From Chrysaora quinquecirrha (lineage: Eukaryota > Cnidaria > Scyphozoa > Semaeostomeae > Pelagiidae): DNA of 64,000 nucleotides. The stretch is from the NCBI GenBank assembly GCA_014526335.1, contig JACTAT010000286.1:1-64000 (forward strand), in the 5' to 3' direction. How positions within the stretch are numbered: the first letter of the stretch is position 1; every line of letters begins with the position of its first letter. Shown here one piece after another: positions 43,090-55,653 of this stretch. A program made the translations under genes and the position numbers. The notes under the pieces are model-generated. The model saw only the letters and a program-made list of their open reading frames with translations, was not told the origin of the DNA and did no database searches.

Positions 43090-45023
43090 TCTCTTAGAAT
43101 TAATGCATGAATAATTCGATTAGCACCTTTTTTGTGCCAGTAAGCTTGCACGGACTGTGCAAGCTTTTGACGTGCCGTTTTCACAAGATTCTGCCGCCCG
43201 TGGGGTAGGAAAGCCGAAACTACTTCGTTTTTTCGTATCTGCCACAGACGCTGGGGTAAGTGGGGCCGACCCTTCTTCTTTGATCTGCGTCACTGGTCCT
43301 ACTTGAAACAATCGCCCGGCATGAACGAATTTCAGTGGCGCATTCAAGCACACTCGCATCAAAATTAATTTCAATTTTTGATGTTTTCGTTTCCTAACAA
43401 GTTCTTCTTACGAAATGATTGAAAATTAAAATTAATTTACCAGTTCTGGATCCAAAAAGACGGGTTTTGGTTTTCTCTTAACTCATACTTTCTTTGTTTT
43501 GACTGAAGCTGGGTAGAGGTATTTTCAGTAATTTGTTTCCTTGTCTTACTTTCGGAAGCAACTGTACAGTACATATCATTGCTGACTGGTGACTGCCTTA
43601 TCAAAGTGCAGGTACGTTCTCCTTTCCAATAAATCAAAATGATAGTGATTTCAAAAGACTTCAGTAAAAATTTGCTTTAAAAAGGGAATTGTTTTCACCG
43701 GGAATGATTTAGCCTAAAATCCTCCATTATAGAATAACCTTTCAGTCACTGTTTGCTTTAGGAAAAATAATTTCTAATATTTTTTTTTCACTGACACATT
43801 CGTTTGGCTGTTGAAAGTTGATTTCCCTTTGTTTACGGAAGTCGGGGTACAACTCTGTGCATGCCCTTTGCATGACATCCGCCTCTCTCACAAATAGTAT
43901 ACTGATTCTATTTCGAAGTTTTTTCCTCGCTGATTTCACTGTACTTCCACTTACCGAGGAAAGAATTTTACTAAGTTTATAATAAACAAAACTCTGTATA
44001 ATAGTTTTATTAAAACTCTGTATAATATTGATAAATTGGTTTCCATCACCTTACTTGAAAATGATAAATTTTCAGGCTTTTAAAATGTATTCTTTAAAGT
44101 TGTAGTTTGTTTACATCTGTCTATGGTCTGTCAGCAGCATTTTCGTAAGCGCTCTGACAGATAGAACAGCATGAGTTAAGAATGTTGTTAAAATCTGGAC
44201 CAAGGAATCTCATTGAGGGGCATGCTGTGGAACAGGGGGAACATGAATAATTAAGACCCTTGGGAACAACTCCTAGGAACAGGACAGGACTGAGCAGCTT
44301 AAACAATAACAAAACTAAGGAAAAGGACCTTGAAAAAGGATTCAGGAAACGAGTCAGATTAAATAAAGATTAACATTAAGTGTAACTTGATAAGTGTAAC
44401 TAAGATTAAGAAAATTTTCATCGACTGAGCCCCTTGGACTAAGACCAAGAAACAGTTCCTTCACTTGGAGTAAAGGGACCCTTGACAGGGAGCAGGAACA
44501 GGACCAGTTATTATGGACTAAGGTACCTAAATTAATACCAAGGAACAGGACCCTGGACTAGGGCCAAGAAAAAGGACCCACGACTAAAATAAAGGAAATA
44601 AGTAGAAAATTGATCTGCAGGCAGCAGTATAGACAAGGGCCATGCAATGACTAACAACTTGAATGCACAGACCTTTAAGATAGAGGTTCTTATGATGCAA
44701 GGGTTGTCACCAGGTTGTGGTCAGAGATGGGCAAGGGCTATCTCATGCCCTGGACAGGGAGTAGAAACAGGACTCATTATGGTTCAAAGATCATGAACTA
44801 ATACCACGGAACATAAAATGTAGAGGGAATGGGGAACAGGACCTTGAACTAGGCTTAAAAAAAGGACCTAGGACCAGAAAAGAATCTAAGTAGAAATTAC
44901 GGCTGCAAACAGAAGTATGGGTAAGGACCATGGAATCACTTGAATGCACAGACCTTATAAGGCAGGGGTTGTTATGAGGCAGAGGTTGTCACGAGGTGGT
45001 GGTCAGACACGGGCAAGGGCTAG
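43090..45023 (+). mobile_element. Unit 14, mixed interior
   Basis: Starts TCTCTTAGAATTAATGCATG, a diverged 5' end. Contains the perfect hairpin at 43142-43166 and the GTGGGGTAGG ... CTGGGGTAA block, then about 900 bp (43380-44190) of AT-rich sequence not found in other units, with no gene I can support. Degenerate 'gaccaaggaacagg' minisatellite to 44990, with an extra decayed 3'-end-like GGGCAAGGGCTATCTC at 44729. Ends CTAG. Confidence 0.62.
43142..43166. repeat. Perfect 10-bp stem-loop near a unit 5' end
   Basis: AAGCTTGCAC, loop GGACT, GTGCAAGCTT. It lies 52 bp inside unit 14. Confidence 0.85.
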
Positions 45024-46804
45024 TCTCTCTACATTAAAAGGGTAATTTCCATGGAAACCGATTTTGTGTTAGTCGCTCCGCCAACGTCGAAGGTGGTACG
45101 GTTTTACGACTTTTTCCCCGCCTGGCTGACCGTGGGGTAGGCGCGTCATCACCCTTTCGTTTTTTGCAAACTTCTCTCACTTCTGGGGTAATGGGGGCTA
45201 ACCCTTCTTTGAAGTGCGTCATTGGTGCCTGTTTTAACCATCGCCTGATTGTTCTCCCTAGGAGGATTATCACTTAATCAAAACAACGCACAGTGGCACG
45301 GTCGGTAAGGCGGTTTGTTTCGCGAGCTGCGTTGCAGAGTTTGGAGTTCGACTCCCCTCAAGGGAAAGTCTTTTTCTCTCGAATTTTTTTATTTCTCTTA
45401 TTTTCGTGTTGGAAATGTTTTCAAAAGGCCGAGGAGTCGTCTGGTAACTAAAATTTGCTTTTGGTTTAATTTTAAGTTCGTTAGACATAATTTTTTATTG
45501 TGTTTTGTTTTCCCTTCCATGAATATTAGGACCACTAGGAAATTGTCGTCCACTAAGGAAACAACTGTATAGACGAGTGGTTAAATGCTCGCTTGCTACC
45601 CAGAGAGACCGGAGTTCAAGTCCCCTTAAGGTCAAATTTTTGGTGTTTTTGTTTTTGCGATTTAACTATTTTACAACTTTTTTAAATATCTAAATGTCAC
45701 TTTGACACAACAAGAAAGCTTTTGGGAATGACTCAAATCTTTAGATCTATTTTTACTCATATCTTTTCAATTATAAATTACTTTCAATTTATGTCTCGAC
45801 ACTAACTTTCATTTCCATCTGGTTTTATTTTAATTTTAATTTCATCTTCGATTTTCATTTAAAGTTTTATTGCAGTTGACGAAATTAGAATGACATTTAT
45901 TTTAAATTAAAGACTAATTTCACTTTTACTAATATTAACATTAAGGCCAATACTCTTAAGTACCAAATAAACAGGGGGTCCTAACCAATGGGGGGGGGGG
46001 CTGGGAATTTCTTTTGAAGTTTTAAAAAACAAGGTGTCCTTATAAGGTCCAGGGTCGGGGGAAAAATAATAAGCGTAGTTTCATCCTTTCACAAAAGAAA
46101 TTGTTTCTTCAAAAATTAATAAATGGGGGGTCCTAATAAGGCCCTGCGGGTTGGGGAAAAACTCAAATTTAATAAACGGGGGGACGTTTACTTGGTATCT
46201 AAGAGTATGAAGATGAATTAAGATGATGATAAAGTTTGAGATTCACATTCTTGCATGTGGTGATAAACAACGACATTAACATTAATTGTAAGTTTCAATG
46301 TTATTTCACATTTACACGAGGATTAACATAAAGGCTCAGATTAAGACTGATTTGAAAATGAGATTCCGTTTACAAATTAAGAATAACTTTAAGTTTAAGT
46401 TCAGAAATGAAAAACTGATACTTAGACCAAGACTAACACAGACTTACACTAATATTAAGATGGAGTTCAAGATTTGCAAAGGCTAAGATTAAGATTAACA
46501 TTAACATTAAGATTAAGAGTAACATTAAGATTAAAATTGAGATTTAGATTCTGATTAAGATTAACATTTAGATTAAGATAAAGGTTAACATTCCAATTCA
46601 GGTAGAAGTTAAGATTAAGATTCCATTCAAGTTGAAGACTAAGATTAAGACAAGACTAAAATTAAGATTAAGATCAAGATTTAGATTAACAGCAAATATA
46701 GCCACCTCAATGCACAGTGCCTTTTAGGTGGAAGTTGTTATTGGCGGAGTTCATCGGAGGCGGTGGTCTTCATGAGGCGGTGGTCTTACACGGGCAAGGG
46801 CTAG
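45024..46804 (+). mobile_element. Unit 15, class A
   Basis: Starts TCTCTCTACATTAAAAGGG. tRNA-like module 1 at 45291-45365, module 2 at 45567-45633 (here GTATAGACGAGTGG, mutated). A run of ten G lies at about 45992. AAGATT minisatellite 46280-46700. Ends CTAG. Confidence 0.7.
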
Positions 46805-49735
46805 TCTACTATCTTAAAACAGGAGTGGTCATGGCAACCGGTTTTGTGCGATTCAATCTTCCGACCTCGCAGCTCGTAGGCCTTTCCCGCTTGCTCTCTG
46901 CTCTGCCGCCCGTGGGGTAGGCGAGGCATCGCCTTTCGTCTTTTCCAAATCTGCGGTCGTTTCGGGGGTAATTGGGACTAACCCTCCTTTCATGTGCGTC
47001 ACTGGCGACAGTCGAAATTGAACAACAATCGCCCGGCAGGCCGAAATTTTACTTGCAGCTTTCAACTAAACTGGCGCCGAAATTCGTTTCGAATTTTCGT
47101 GTTTTCATTTAGGAACACCGTGTTCTTACAAAATGATTAAAAATTGGAATTAATTTAACTGTTTCCGAGCTGAAATAACATGTTTTAGTTTTTTGTGCTG
47201 CTGGGCGAAGATAATTTCTTTGTTTCTTTTCACTGCTAAATTCTTTGGTTTGTTGACAGCTCGATTAAACTTTGTGAAACAAAGCAAGCCTTCTCTGCGT
47301 GACCGTGACCCTTGGCATGACTTCCGTCTAAGAGGAAAATATAGTTTTGTTTTGATTAATTTCGTTTTCGGTTTTCTGAAATTTCTAATGCAAGTACAAG
47401 GGTGCTTTGGAAGTTTGCTTTATACCGTGCTTGAGTTATAATTTAGTTTCTGGATTTCAATGAACAAACATGCAAATGGTAAGATATTTTTGGTATTTGA
47501 ATTGTGCTGTTCTCATGTTCAATACAAAATCGAATTTCAGTGCGTACGAAGGGGTCTTCCCCCTCCTCCAAGGCAAATATAGTTTTGTTTTTCTCGATTG
47601 CCATGACCACTCCTGTCTTTTTCGATTTTTACCTCACTAATTTTATGAAGCAAAAATCGTGTCAAGATAAAGAATCATCAGAATCAATAATACATTTAAG
47701 AAATATTTAATGCATATAAAAGGGTGCTTTAGAAGTTTGCTTTTTACTGCGCTGGAGTCCTACTATTTTCGTTTCCAAATTTCAATGACCAAACAGGAAA
47801 ATGGAAAAATTATATGTATTCAAATTGAGCCGTTTTCAAGTTCAATGCAAGTTCGAGTTTCTGTGTGTAGGGATCACAGTTCGGTTTGAGTTGACGTTGT
47901 TTACATCTTAGTTCAGTCAAGCAGCATTCTCTAAATATGCTATCATCGCGTTGAGATAGGGACATTTGACTCTCCAAAAACGCTTCCGAAATTTCTCAGA
48001 AAAAAAATGATTTTCCAAGGATCTTCATGAAAACAATCGTATCTCCAGCTAAAGTGTACGAGAATTCCAAGGAGTGAATCACCCCTCAGCATTGAGATCG
48101 AACAAATAAAGACATTCACATAGAAATAACAAGTTTTTTATTAAATGTACACACTTTTTTTATAAGAATACCTTATATTTTGCCGAGCCTTGATTATTCT
48201 TAAGCTTATTCGATTTTGAGCCTGAAAATATTCTTAAATTATTCTTATTCATCAATGTTGTAAATTGGCCTGAAGATCTAAAAATGATTCTCGTCAAGCT
48301 TGAGCCTCAGATTAATCTTAAATAATTCTTAAATATCAGCAATTTTGAGCCTGAATATTCTTATAGACTGTATTCTTATAAAAAAGTGTATATTCATGTC
48401 CATTCTTGTGGCATATATTGCTTTGTGCAAAGACTTTTCTACGATCCTGTATGCCATTACCTTATTTCAAAAGGTTATTGAAAACAGGAAAGTGCATTCC
48501 ATGGTTAACAAAGCCCATTCAAACCCAAAGAGGAAGAATGGTGCTATCAGAAACCTGGACCAACGAACTGTTTGAAGGACAACACCAAGGAACGGAACTT
48601 GGAAATGGGCAAAGGACCTTGGACTAACACCATGGACCAGGACCATGACTGGGACTAGGAAACATGTCGGGAAACCCGCCTACCTTTGCGCTGTCCCGCG
48701 GTCGCATGTTAATTGTTTATGCTCTGTTTTTAGTTTTTTATTGTTCACATGAAATCACCGTAGTAACCATAATCTAACCATGTGTGTTTATTTTTGTTTA
48801 TAGCAACGAATATAATTATTTTACACCTTTTCGATTTTACTCTAATATGATTGGCTAATCTGTAATGCTGTCATAGGGATTTTCTGTTTGTAATCTGTAG
48901 ATTCGTTAGATTTTTGTGAGTTCTTGGTGATCGATGTAGAGATGAAATGCGTTAATTGAGATTAAAAAATATTTACAGAGAACTTAGTGTATTCTTCGTG
49001 TTGCACACTTCTAATTAGGAAAAAAATCAGTGCGATAAATGAAGATTTATCAAAAAACAACAGGAAGAACACAGGAATGAAACTGAAGGAATGGACCAAC
49101 CACAATGAATAATTTCAGGACTAAGGAACATTATAGTGGACTAAGTACCCTGGACTAAGATCAAGGAACAGGACTTTAAGTGGGAACAGGAAGCAGGACC
49201 CTGGACTAAGACCAAATAACAGAACATTAAGTGGGACTGGGGAACAGGACCTTTGACTGGAGAGGGACCCTGGGAATACGATCAGGGCCCATTGTCAAGT
49301 CTTAAGGACCCTGGACTTAAGCCAAGGAAAAGAACCATCAGTGGCAAAAGGGAACAGGACCCTGAAATAAGGACAGGGAACAGGACTTTCAATGGGACCA
49401 GGAAGCAGGACCCTGAAAGACCAAACAAGAGAACCTTTCGTGGGGCTGGGGAGCAGGACCTTTGACTTGAGAGGGACCCTGGGAACAGGATCAGGACCCA
49501 TTTTAGGACTCACAATTTAGACCAAGGAACAGAACCATAAGTGGCAAAAGGGAACAGGAACCTGGACTAAAACAAGAACACGGAACTTGCAATAAATTAA
49601 AGAACTAAGTAGAGGATACATCTGGACAATGGAATGACTTCTCTCAATAATTTTAATGCACTAACATTATAAGGCGGAGGTTCTTATGAGGCGGTGGTCC
49701 TAAAGAGGCAGTGCTCTTAGACGGGCAAGAGCTAG
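46805..49735 (+). mobile_element. Unit 16, longest non-autonomous unit
   Basis: Starts TCTACTATCTTAAAACAGG. 2.9 kb. 47070-47880 includes two diverged copies of a TACAAGGGTGCTTTGGAAG ... TTTCAATG segment (about 47395 and 47715). A relative of the small MITE lies at 47955-48088. 48100-49060 is AT-rich and featureless; 49080-49620 holds a 'gggaccctggactaag' minisatellite. Ends GAGCTAG. No gene. Confidence 0.62.
47955..48088. mobile_element. Diverged relative of the small MITE at 13843
   Basis: Right half reads AAGTGTACGAGAATTCC ... GGAGTGAATCACCCCTC, matching GGCGTACGAGATTTTC ... GAGTGAATTGCCCCTC. Left half (GATAGGGACATTTGACTCTC) is a weak inverted match to the right end. Confidence 0.45.
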
Positions 49736-51415
49736 TCTCTCTATATTAAAATGGGCTTTGAATTAGCGAGAATTTTGTACCAGTAACTTTGAGCTCCCTG
49801 CAAGTCGTTTTCTGACGCCATTTTTGTACGATAAGGCCGTCTGTGGGGCAGGAATGCCAGCACACCTTCTTATTCCCCTCTTATTGGGGCTAACCCTTCT
49901 TTGAAGTGCATCATTGGTACCTATTTTAACCATCGCTCGATTGTTCTCACTAGGAGGATTATCACTAAATCACATCAACGCACAGTAGCACGGTCGGTAA
50001 GGCGGCGTGTCTGGTGAGCTGCGATGCGGAGTCGGGAGTTCAATTCCCCTCGGGGGAAGACTTTTCTTTTCGAATTTTTTTATTTCTGTTATTTTCGTGT
50101 CGGAAATGTTTTCAAAAGGCCAAGGAGACGTCTGGTAACTAAAGTTTGCTTTTGGTGTAATTTTTTAGTTCGTTAGACATATTTTTTTTACGTGTTTTGT
50201 TGTTCCCTCCCATGAATATTAAGGACCACTAGGAGATTATCGTCGACTAAGGAATACCGAATAAGGAATACGGTGTAGCCAAGTGGTTAAATTCTTGCCT
50301 CCTACCCCCAATGCCTAGAGTTCAATTCCCCTCAAGGTCAAAATTTCGGTGTTTTTGTTTTTGTGATTTCAATAGTTTACAATTCGTTTTAATGTCAAAA
50401 AGTCACTTCCACAAAACTAGAAAGCTTTTTGGAATGACTCCAATCATTAGATCTATTTTTTTCAAATCTTTTCAATTCTAAATTTATTTTCCATTTATCT
50501 CTCGACACTAACTTTCATTTTCATTTGGCTTTATTTCTATTTTAATTTCATCTTCGATTTTATTGCAGCTGAAGAATTTATAATAAAATTGAATTTTTTT
50601 TCAAATTAAAATTGATTTCACTTTTACTAATATTAACATTAAGGCCAATACTCTTACGTTACAAATAAATGGGGGGTGCAAATGAACGGGAGGGGGCTGG
50701 GGTAAATTAATAAAAGCAGTTTGATTCTTTCACAAGTGAAATTGTTTCTTCGAAAATTGATAAATGGGGGGTCCTAATAAGGTCTGGGGTTAGGAGAAAG
50801 AACTCCAAATTAATAAACGAGGGGACGTTTATGTGGCATCTAAGAGTATGAAGATGAATTAAGATGATGATAAAGTTTGAGATTGACATTAATGCATGTG
50901 GTGATAAACAACAACTTTAGCATTAATTGCAAGTTTCAATGTTATTTCAGATTTACATCAAGATTTACATTAACGTTCAGATTAAGACTGATTTGAACAT
51001 GAGCGTCAGTTTACAAATTAAGAATAACTTCAAGTTTAAGTTCAAAAGTGAAAGACTGATACCTAGACCAAGACTAACACAGACTAAGACTAATATTAAG
51101 ATGGAGTTCAAGATTTACTAAGGCTAAGATTAAGAATAACATTAAGATTTAGATTAGGAGTAAGATTAAGATTAAAATTAAGATTCAGATTCTGATCAAG
51201 ATTAACATTTAGATTAAGATTAAGGTTAAGACTCCAATTCATGTAGAAGTTAAGATTCCATTTAAGTTGAAGACTAAGATTAAGACTAGACTAACATTAA
51301 CATCAAATATAGCCACCTGAATGCACTGTGCCTTTTAGGTAAAAGTTGTTATTTGCGGGGTTCATCAGAGGTGGTGGTCCTCATGAGGCGGTGGTCTTAC
51401 ATGTGCAACGCCTAG
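49736..51415 (+). mobile_element. Unit 17, class A
   Basis: Starts TCTCTCTATATTAAAATGGG. tRNA-like modules at 49986-50058 and 50274-50339. The module 2 region has a partial duplication of GGAATACGG. AAGATT minisatellite 50930-51300. Ends CCTAG. Confidence 0.7.
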
Positions 51416-53776
51416 TCTCTCTATACTAAAATGGGAGTAGTCATGGAAACCGGTTTTGTCTTACCAGTTGCGCCAAAGTGGCCAGTGGCACGGCTTTCCC
51501 TCTTTTTGGCTCCTCTGCCGACCGTGGGGTAGGCGTGTCATCAACCTTTCCTTTTTTGCAAACTGCCTTCGCTTCTGGGGTAATTGGGGCTAACCCTTCT
51601 TTGAAGTGCGTCATTGGTGCCTGTTTTAACCATTGTCCGATTGTTTTCTGTAGGAGGATTATCACTGAATCGCAACAAGGCACTGTTGCATGGTGGGTAA
51701 AGTGGCGTGTCTCGTGAGCTGAGACGCAGAGTTGGGAGTTCGACCCCCCTCAGGGACAAATCTTTTTCTTGCAAATTTTTTTAATTCTGTTATTTTCGTG
51801 TTGGAAATGTTTTCCCAAGGCCGAGGAGACGTCTGGTAACTAAAATTTGCATTTGGTGTAATTTTTAAGTTTGTTGTTTTGTTGTTCTCTTACATGTAGC
51901 CGAGTGGTTAAATGCTCCCTTGCAATCTGGAAAGGCTGGAGTTCAAGGCCTGTCTAAGTCACTTGTTATGGACTTTTTGTTTTTCTTTCTTTGCAACTAA
52001 AAGTTGCTTTTGGTATATAATTTTTAAGTTTGTTAGACATAATGAATTGTTTACGTTGGGGAAATTACTTTTAGAATGGTTGTTTACATTCGGGAAACTA
52101 CTTTCTTTGTTACACCTGAATCACGTGATTCATGTGAACCGTGCGCACAGTCATGCATTGCGTTTCCTCACTCCACGTTCATCGAAAGTATTCGAAGTGT
52201 TCTGAAAGTAGTTCTTCGAAATCGAAATCGATATTTCATTAGGTTTTTTGCACCGAGCGACTGGTTTTCCGGAACACTTTGTGTGCAGAGCATATTATTC
52301 GTTGAGAGTATAGCATTAATTCTTAACGGTAAGTAGCCTGTTTCGGCATTTATCAGTAAATCAAAACCACTATTTTCAAAAATGAACACAAGGCTAGGCC
52401 TATTTCCTAATAACATTCTCTTTTTTTTCTTTCCAATATAGTACAAGTTTCAACAAACTGTTTGGACAGGTTGTATTTTCCTGATACGAATCCTGAGCAT
52501 TCTCCTTCAATACCGCTGTTTCAGCGGGGGTTTTATTTGATTATTCAACGGCCTGTTTTCTACCTTATATTGCTATTGCCACTAATATAAAATCGTATTT
52601 CTTTTCAATTTCTTCCTTCCAGTACATTCTGTTCTCTTTTTGCTCTTTTCATTTTCCAGAGACAAATCTGTTGCCAACTAACCAGCCTGTTGTCCCTGTT
52701 CTCCACATTAAAGTTACTCTTGGCTCTTGGTAAGTTTCATGATTCTTACATCACGTTCACAGTGTTTCTTATAAAACACTTCCTTATTTAAAAAAGAATG
52801 TTTTTGATATGTGGGTGCATTACGGTATTTATCAATCTAAAACTCCTGCCAATTTTACTGAATTTTCGAGAACCTGTTCATGTTTCATTATTCTTTTTCG
52901 CTTTCAACATTCATTTGAAATATGAAAATTGCTGTCAGAATTGCTGTCAAAATTCTTGAAAATGTTAGCAAATGTCTTCGTTCATTTTGCTATTCATGAA
53001 AAAAAATTTTATGTTTTCTCAATGCATCAGCATTGGAGTATATTTCCATGTAAAATTACCAACATTCTTAAACAACCTATGAATAACCGTTTCATGTCAA
53101 ATGATCAGCATTTCAGTATTTTGGTATTTCTCAAAATTCCTGAAAATTCCAGCATATTTTTTTATTCATTTTCGTTTGCATGGAAAGGTTTACATAATTT
53201 CCAGTATTCGTTGGGGATATACCAGCGATTTGGTATTAAATTATCTGTCTATATTTAGCAAACATTCCCATATTCATTTAAAATTCGAAATAGCGTCAGC
53301 TATTTCAGTACTTAAACATTTACAATTTCTTCAATATTTCCTTCCAATATCTCATTGCTTTTCTTCATTCTAAGATTTGTAACTGTTGTCTGAAGATTTT
53401 ATTGACATTAAAATATAACTCTTCAATATATTCACATTTTGATTTTTGTACTTCCCCTAAACCTTTGTATATTTATAGCATAAATACAGTCATTTCAACA
53501 ACAATAGTCTTTGTTGATAGTCTTTGTTTATAGTCTTTGTCTTTGTTGTGTCTTCCATAATATGTCTTTGCAATTTCTAAATAATATGCCACTACACAAC
53601 CTGCGTATGTTTATTTACTCTTCGTTATTGCTTCATGTTCCAGTGGGATAGGCAAAAACAGATGCTTTCTAGAATTAGTCCTACATAATCAATGCTTTCA
53701 GAATAAGCTTATTTTATATCCTTTACGCCATGCTTCATGAAAATATTGCATCTTCCCTTCATATTGCTCAGCTATA
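51416..53776 (+). mobile_element. Unit 18: 5' end and leader of the autonomous Helitron
   Basis: Starts TCTCTCTATACTAAAATGGG and keeps the shared 250-bp block and both tRNA-like modules (51684-51755; 51896-51955, diverged). From about 52000 it leaves the non-autonomous pattern and leads to the Rep/helicase gene. Good splice-site pairs suggest a multi-exon 5' leader: donor AACG|GTAAGTAG (52329) to acceptor TTTCCAATATAG (52441); acceptor CATTTTCCAG (52659); donor CTTG|GTAAGTTT (52730) to acceptor CATGTTCCAG (53643). No protein can be assigned to the leader exons. Confidence 0.55.
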
Positions 53777-55653
53777 ATGCCTCGTCGACATAGAACATCG
53801 ACTGGACGCAGAGAGAGACAGTCCAACAGGCAACACCCGGCAGCCAACAGGGAACAGCATTCAAATGTTGAACAACTGCAGAATGTGGCAGCCCGTGAAG
53901 AATTACCAAACCCCCTGCAACTTCCAAGAACAGTATTTCCTGCACATCTGGGTGTAACAAACATTGAGCAGGGTGGACTGTTTGTCAATAACGTCCTTCA
54001 AGCTCATAATGTGACAGAACTAGCCAATCAGCAGGAACCTGTACAGCCAATGCAATTAGCGCAAGAACAGGCCCATCAGCAACAGCCTGTTGAGCCAATG
54101 CAATTAGAGGAACAGCAAGAAGATTACATTGGTGTAATGGACCAGAGATGCATTCATTGTTGCGCAAAATATTTCCTTGCAGAAAAGACCACACATAACA
54201 ACTTCACAAAATGTTGTCAAGAGGGCAAGGTGGTTCTACCTGCAATTATGCCACCATCCCAGCAAGTCATTGATCTCTTCCGTGGCAATTCACCCAACTC
54301 TGCACAGTTCAATACACATATTCGCCGGTATAACTGTGCACTTGCTATGGCTTCATGGCAAGCAGACTTTGTTTCACACACTGGGAGAGGACCAAGAGTT
54401 GTCACAATTCATGGACAAGCATACCATCTGACAGGTCCAGCTCAACCACCTGATGGTCAACCACCACAGTATGCACAGCTCTATATAATTGATACCAACC
54501 AGGCCTTAGCTGAGAGGACATCAAATCCTGACAACCAGCATCTCAACCCTGGACTCCTAGCATTACTCTCCCAGGAACTTAACCAGGTGAATAGGTATGC
54601 ACAAAGCTTCCAACACATGGGGGAAGTTCTGCAACAAGAACGCAACCGCTCAGTGGCAATCAATCAAGAGTTACGTCCAGTGTGCATGGTCATCAGCAGC
54701 AGGCCAGGGCAAGATCGTCGCTATGACAATCCAACTGCTACTGAAATTGCAGCTGTGTATCGGGGAGAAGATGGGGCACCACCCGATCCATCAGGCAGAG
54801 ATTTTGTCATTTATGACAGAAGTCAGCATCGAACACAGCATATCAGCGCAATCTCAGAACATGCTGATCCAATGATCCCCTACTCTTCTTTCATGGGGAA
54901 CCTGGCTGGGACAGAGAGCTCCTTTTCAATGTAGCATATCTGCATTACACGCTACACCAGCGCCAACAACAGGAGAGGCAACATGTCAATGCCAGAGGAC
55001 AACGACAACATGTAACACTTTCTCAGTTTTATGCATATCGAGTTGTTACAAGAGATGAATTCTCTGCTATTCATCATGGTGGGCTTCTGCTCCAATAATA
55101 CCTGGTAGATGCTTTCACAAAAATTGAAGGCGAAGACCTAACTTACATCAGAACCCATCAAGCTCAGCTACGTGCAGAGTCGTATCAAGGACTTATGGAT
55201 CATGTTCGTGCACGAGCTGAAGCAGAGAACAGCAGTGTTGGACGAGTCATCATTCTTCCTTCAACATTTGTAGGCAGTCAACGGTACATTCATCAAAATT
55301 TCCAGGATGCCATGACCGTTGTTTGTACTCATGGAAAACCAGCCGTTTTCCTCACCATGACAACAAACCCAAAATGGCGTGAGATAACAGAGCATCTCCT
55401 GCCACATCAGAATGCTAATGATCATCCTGACATTGTCACTAGGGTCTTCAACATTAAGTTCCACCGGCTCAAAGATGAAATTCTTCTCAGGCATATCTTC
55501 GGCCATGTCATAGCCTTTGTTTACACCATAGAGTTTCAGAAGAGAGGTCTGCCGCATGCACATATGCTTCTGTTCTTTGCTGAGGAAGACAAACCTAGAA
55601 CAGCAGAAGATATTGATACATTCATATCAGCAGAGATTCCAGACCCACATTAA
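53777..55653 (+). pseudogene. Helitron Rep/helicase, N-terminal and HUH Rep part
   Basis: ATG at 53777. Residues 1-115 are Gln-rich, with an imperfect duplication of EPVQPMQLAQEQ / EPMQLEEQQE. A zinc-finger-like C-X2-C ... CC (CIHCCAKYF ... FTKCCQEGKVVLP, about 125-155) is the typical Helitron N-terminal finger; RRYNCALAMASWQADF follows. Frame slips near 54885 (GEPGWDRELLFNVAYLHYT continues in another frame), and a TAA interrupts LLLQ|YLVDAF at about 55098. From 55195 the Rep domain is open: GRVIILPSTFVGSQRY, FLTMTTNPKW, and the HUH motif in EFQKRGLPHAHMLLFF. TAA at 55651 stops the frame between PDPH and HPQLYEKV. Rep nicks and joins the single DNA strand in rolling-circle transposition. Confidence 0.88.

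Larger units (their letters stand above)
14553..51415 (+). mobile_element. Head-to-tail array of Helitron-like units
   Basis: About 18 adjacent units in the same orientation. Each 5' end reads TCTCTCTATACTAAAATGG or a close variant and is preceded directly by the previous unit's 3' end, usually GGGCAAGGGCTAG or CTGG. There are no terminal inverted repeats. TC at the 5' end, CTRR at the 3' end and an unmarked insertion site are Helitron hallmarks. The first ~250 bp (including GTGGGGTAGGCG, TTCTGGGGTAATTGGGGC, GAAGTGCGTCATTGGTGCC) and the last ~60 bp (GGCGGTGGTCTTACACGGG) are shared by nearly all units. The classic GC-rich hairpin before CTRR is not obvious; a CCTCATGAGG palindrome lies about 30 bp upstream in several units. 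The many short open frames in these units coincide with repeats and are not genes. Confidence 0.72.

Noticed and set aside
46853..47710. Several 60-80 codon frames in unit 16 as small genes
   Set aside because: No domains, no splice or start context, and not conserved in other units.
14553..51415. CRISPR array or centromeric satellite
   Set aside because: Repeats are long, in a eukaryotic transposon setting, with defined TC...CTAG ends and variable interiors; no short repeat-spacer pattern.
14553..51415. Large terminal-inverted-repeat DNA transposons as the basis of the array
   Set aside because: 5' TCTCTCTATACTAAAATGG and 3' GGGCAAGGGCTAG are not complementary, and no direct target repeats flank the units.
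53772..53988. Cys-rich minus-strand frame opposite the Helitron N-terminus
   Set aside because: Shadow of the Gln-rich coding strand; no independent support.
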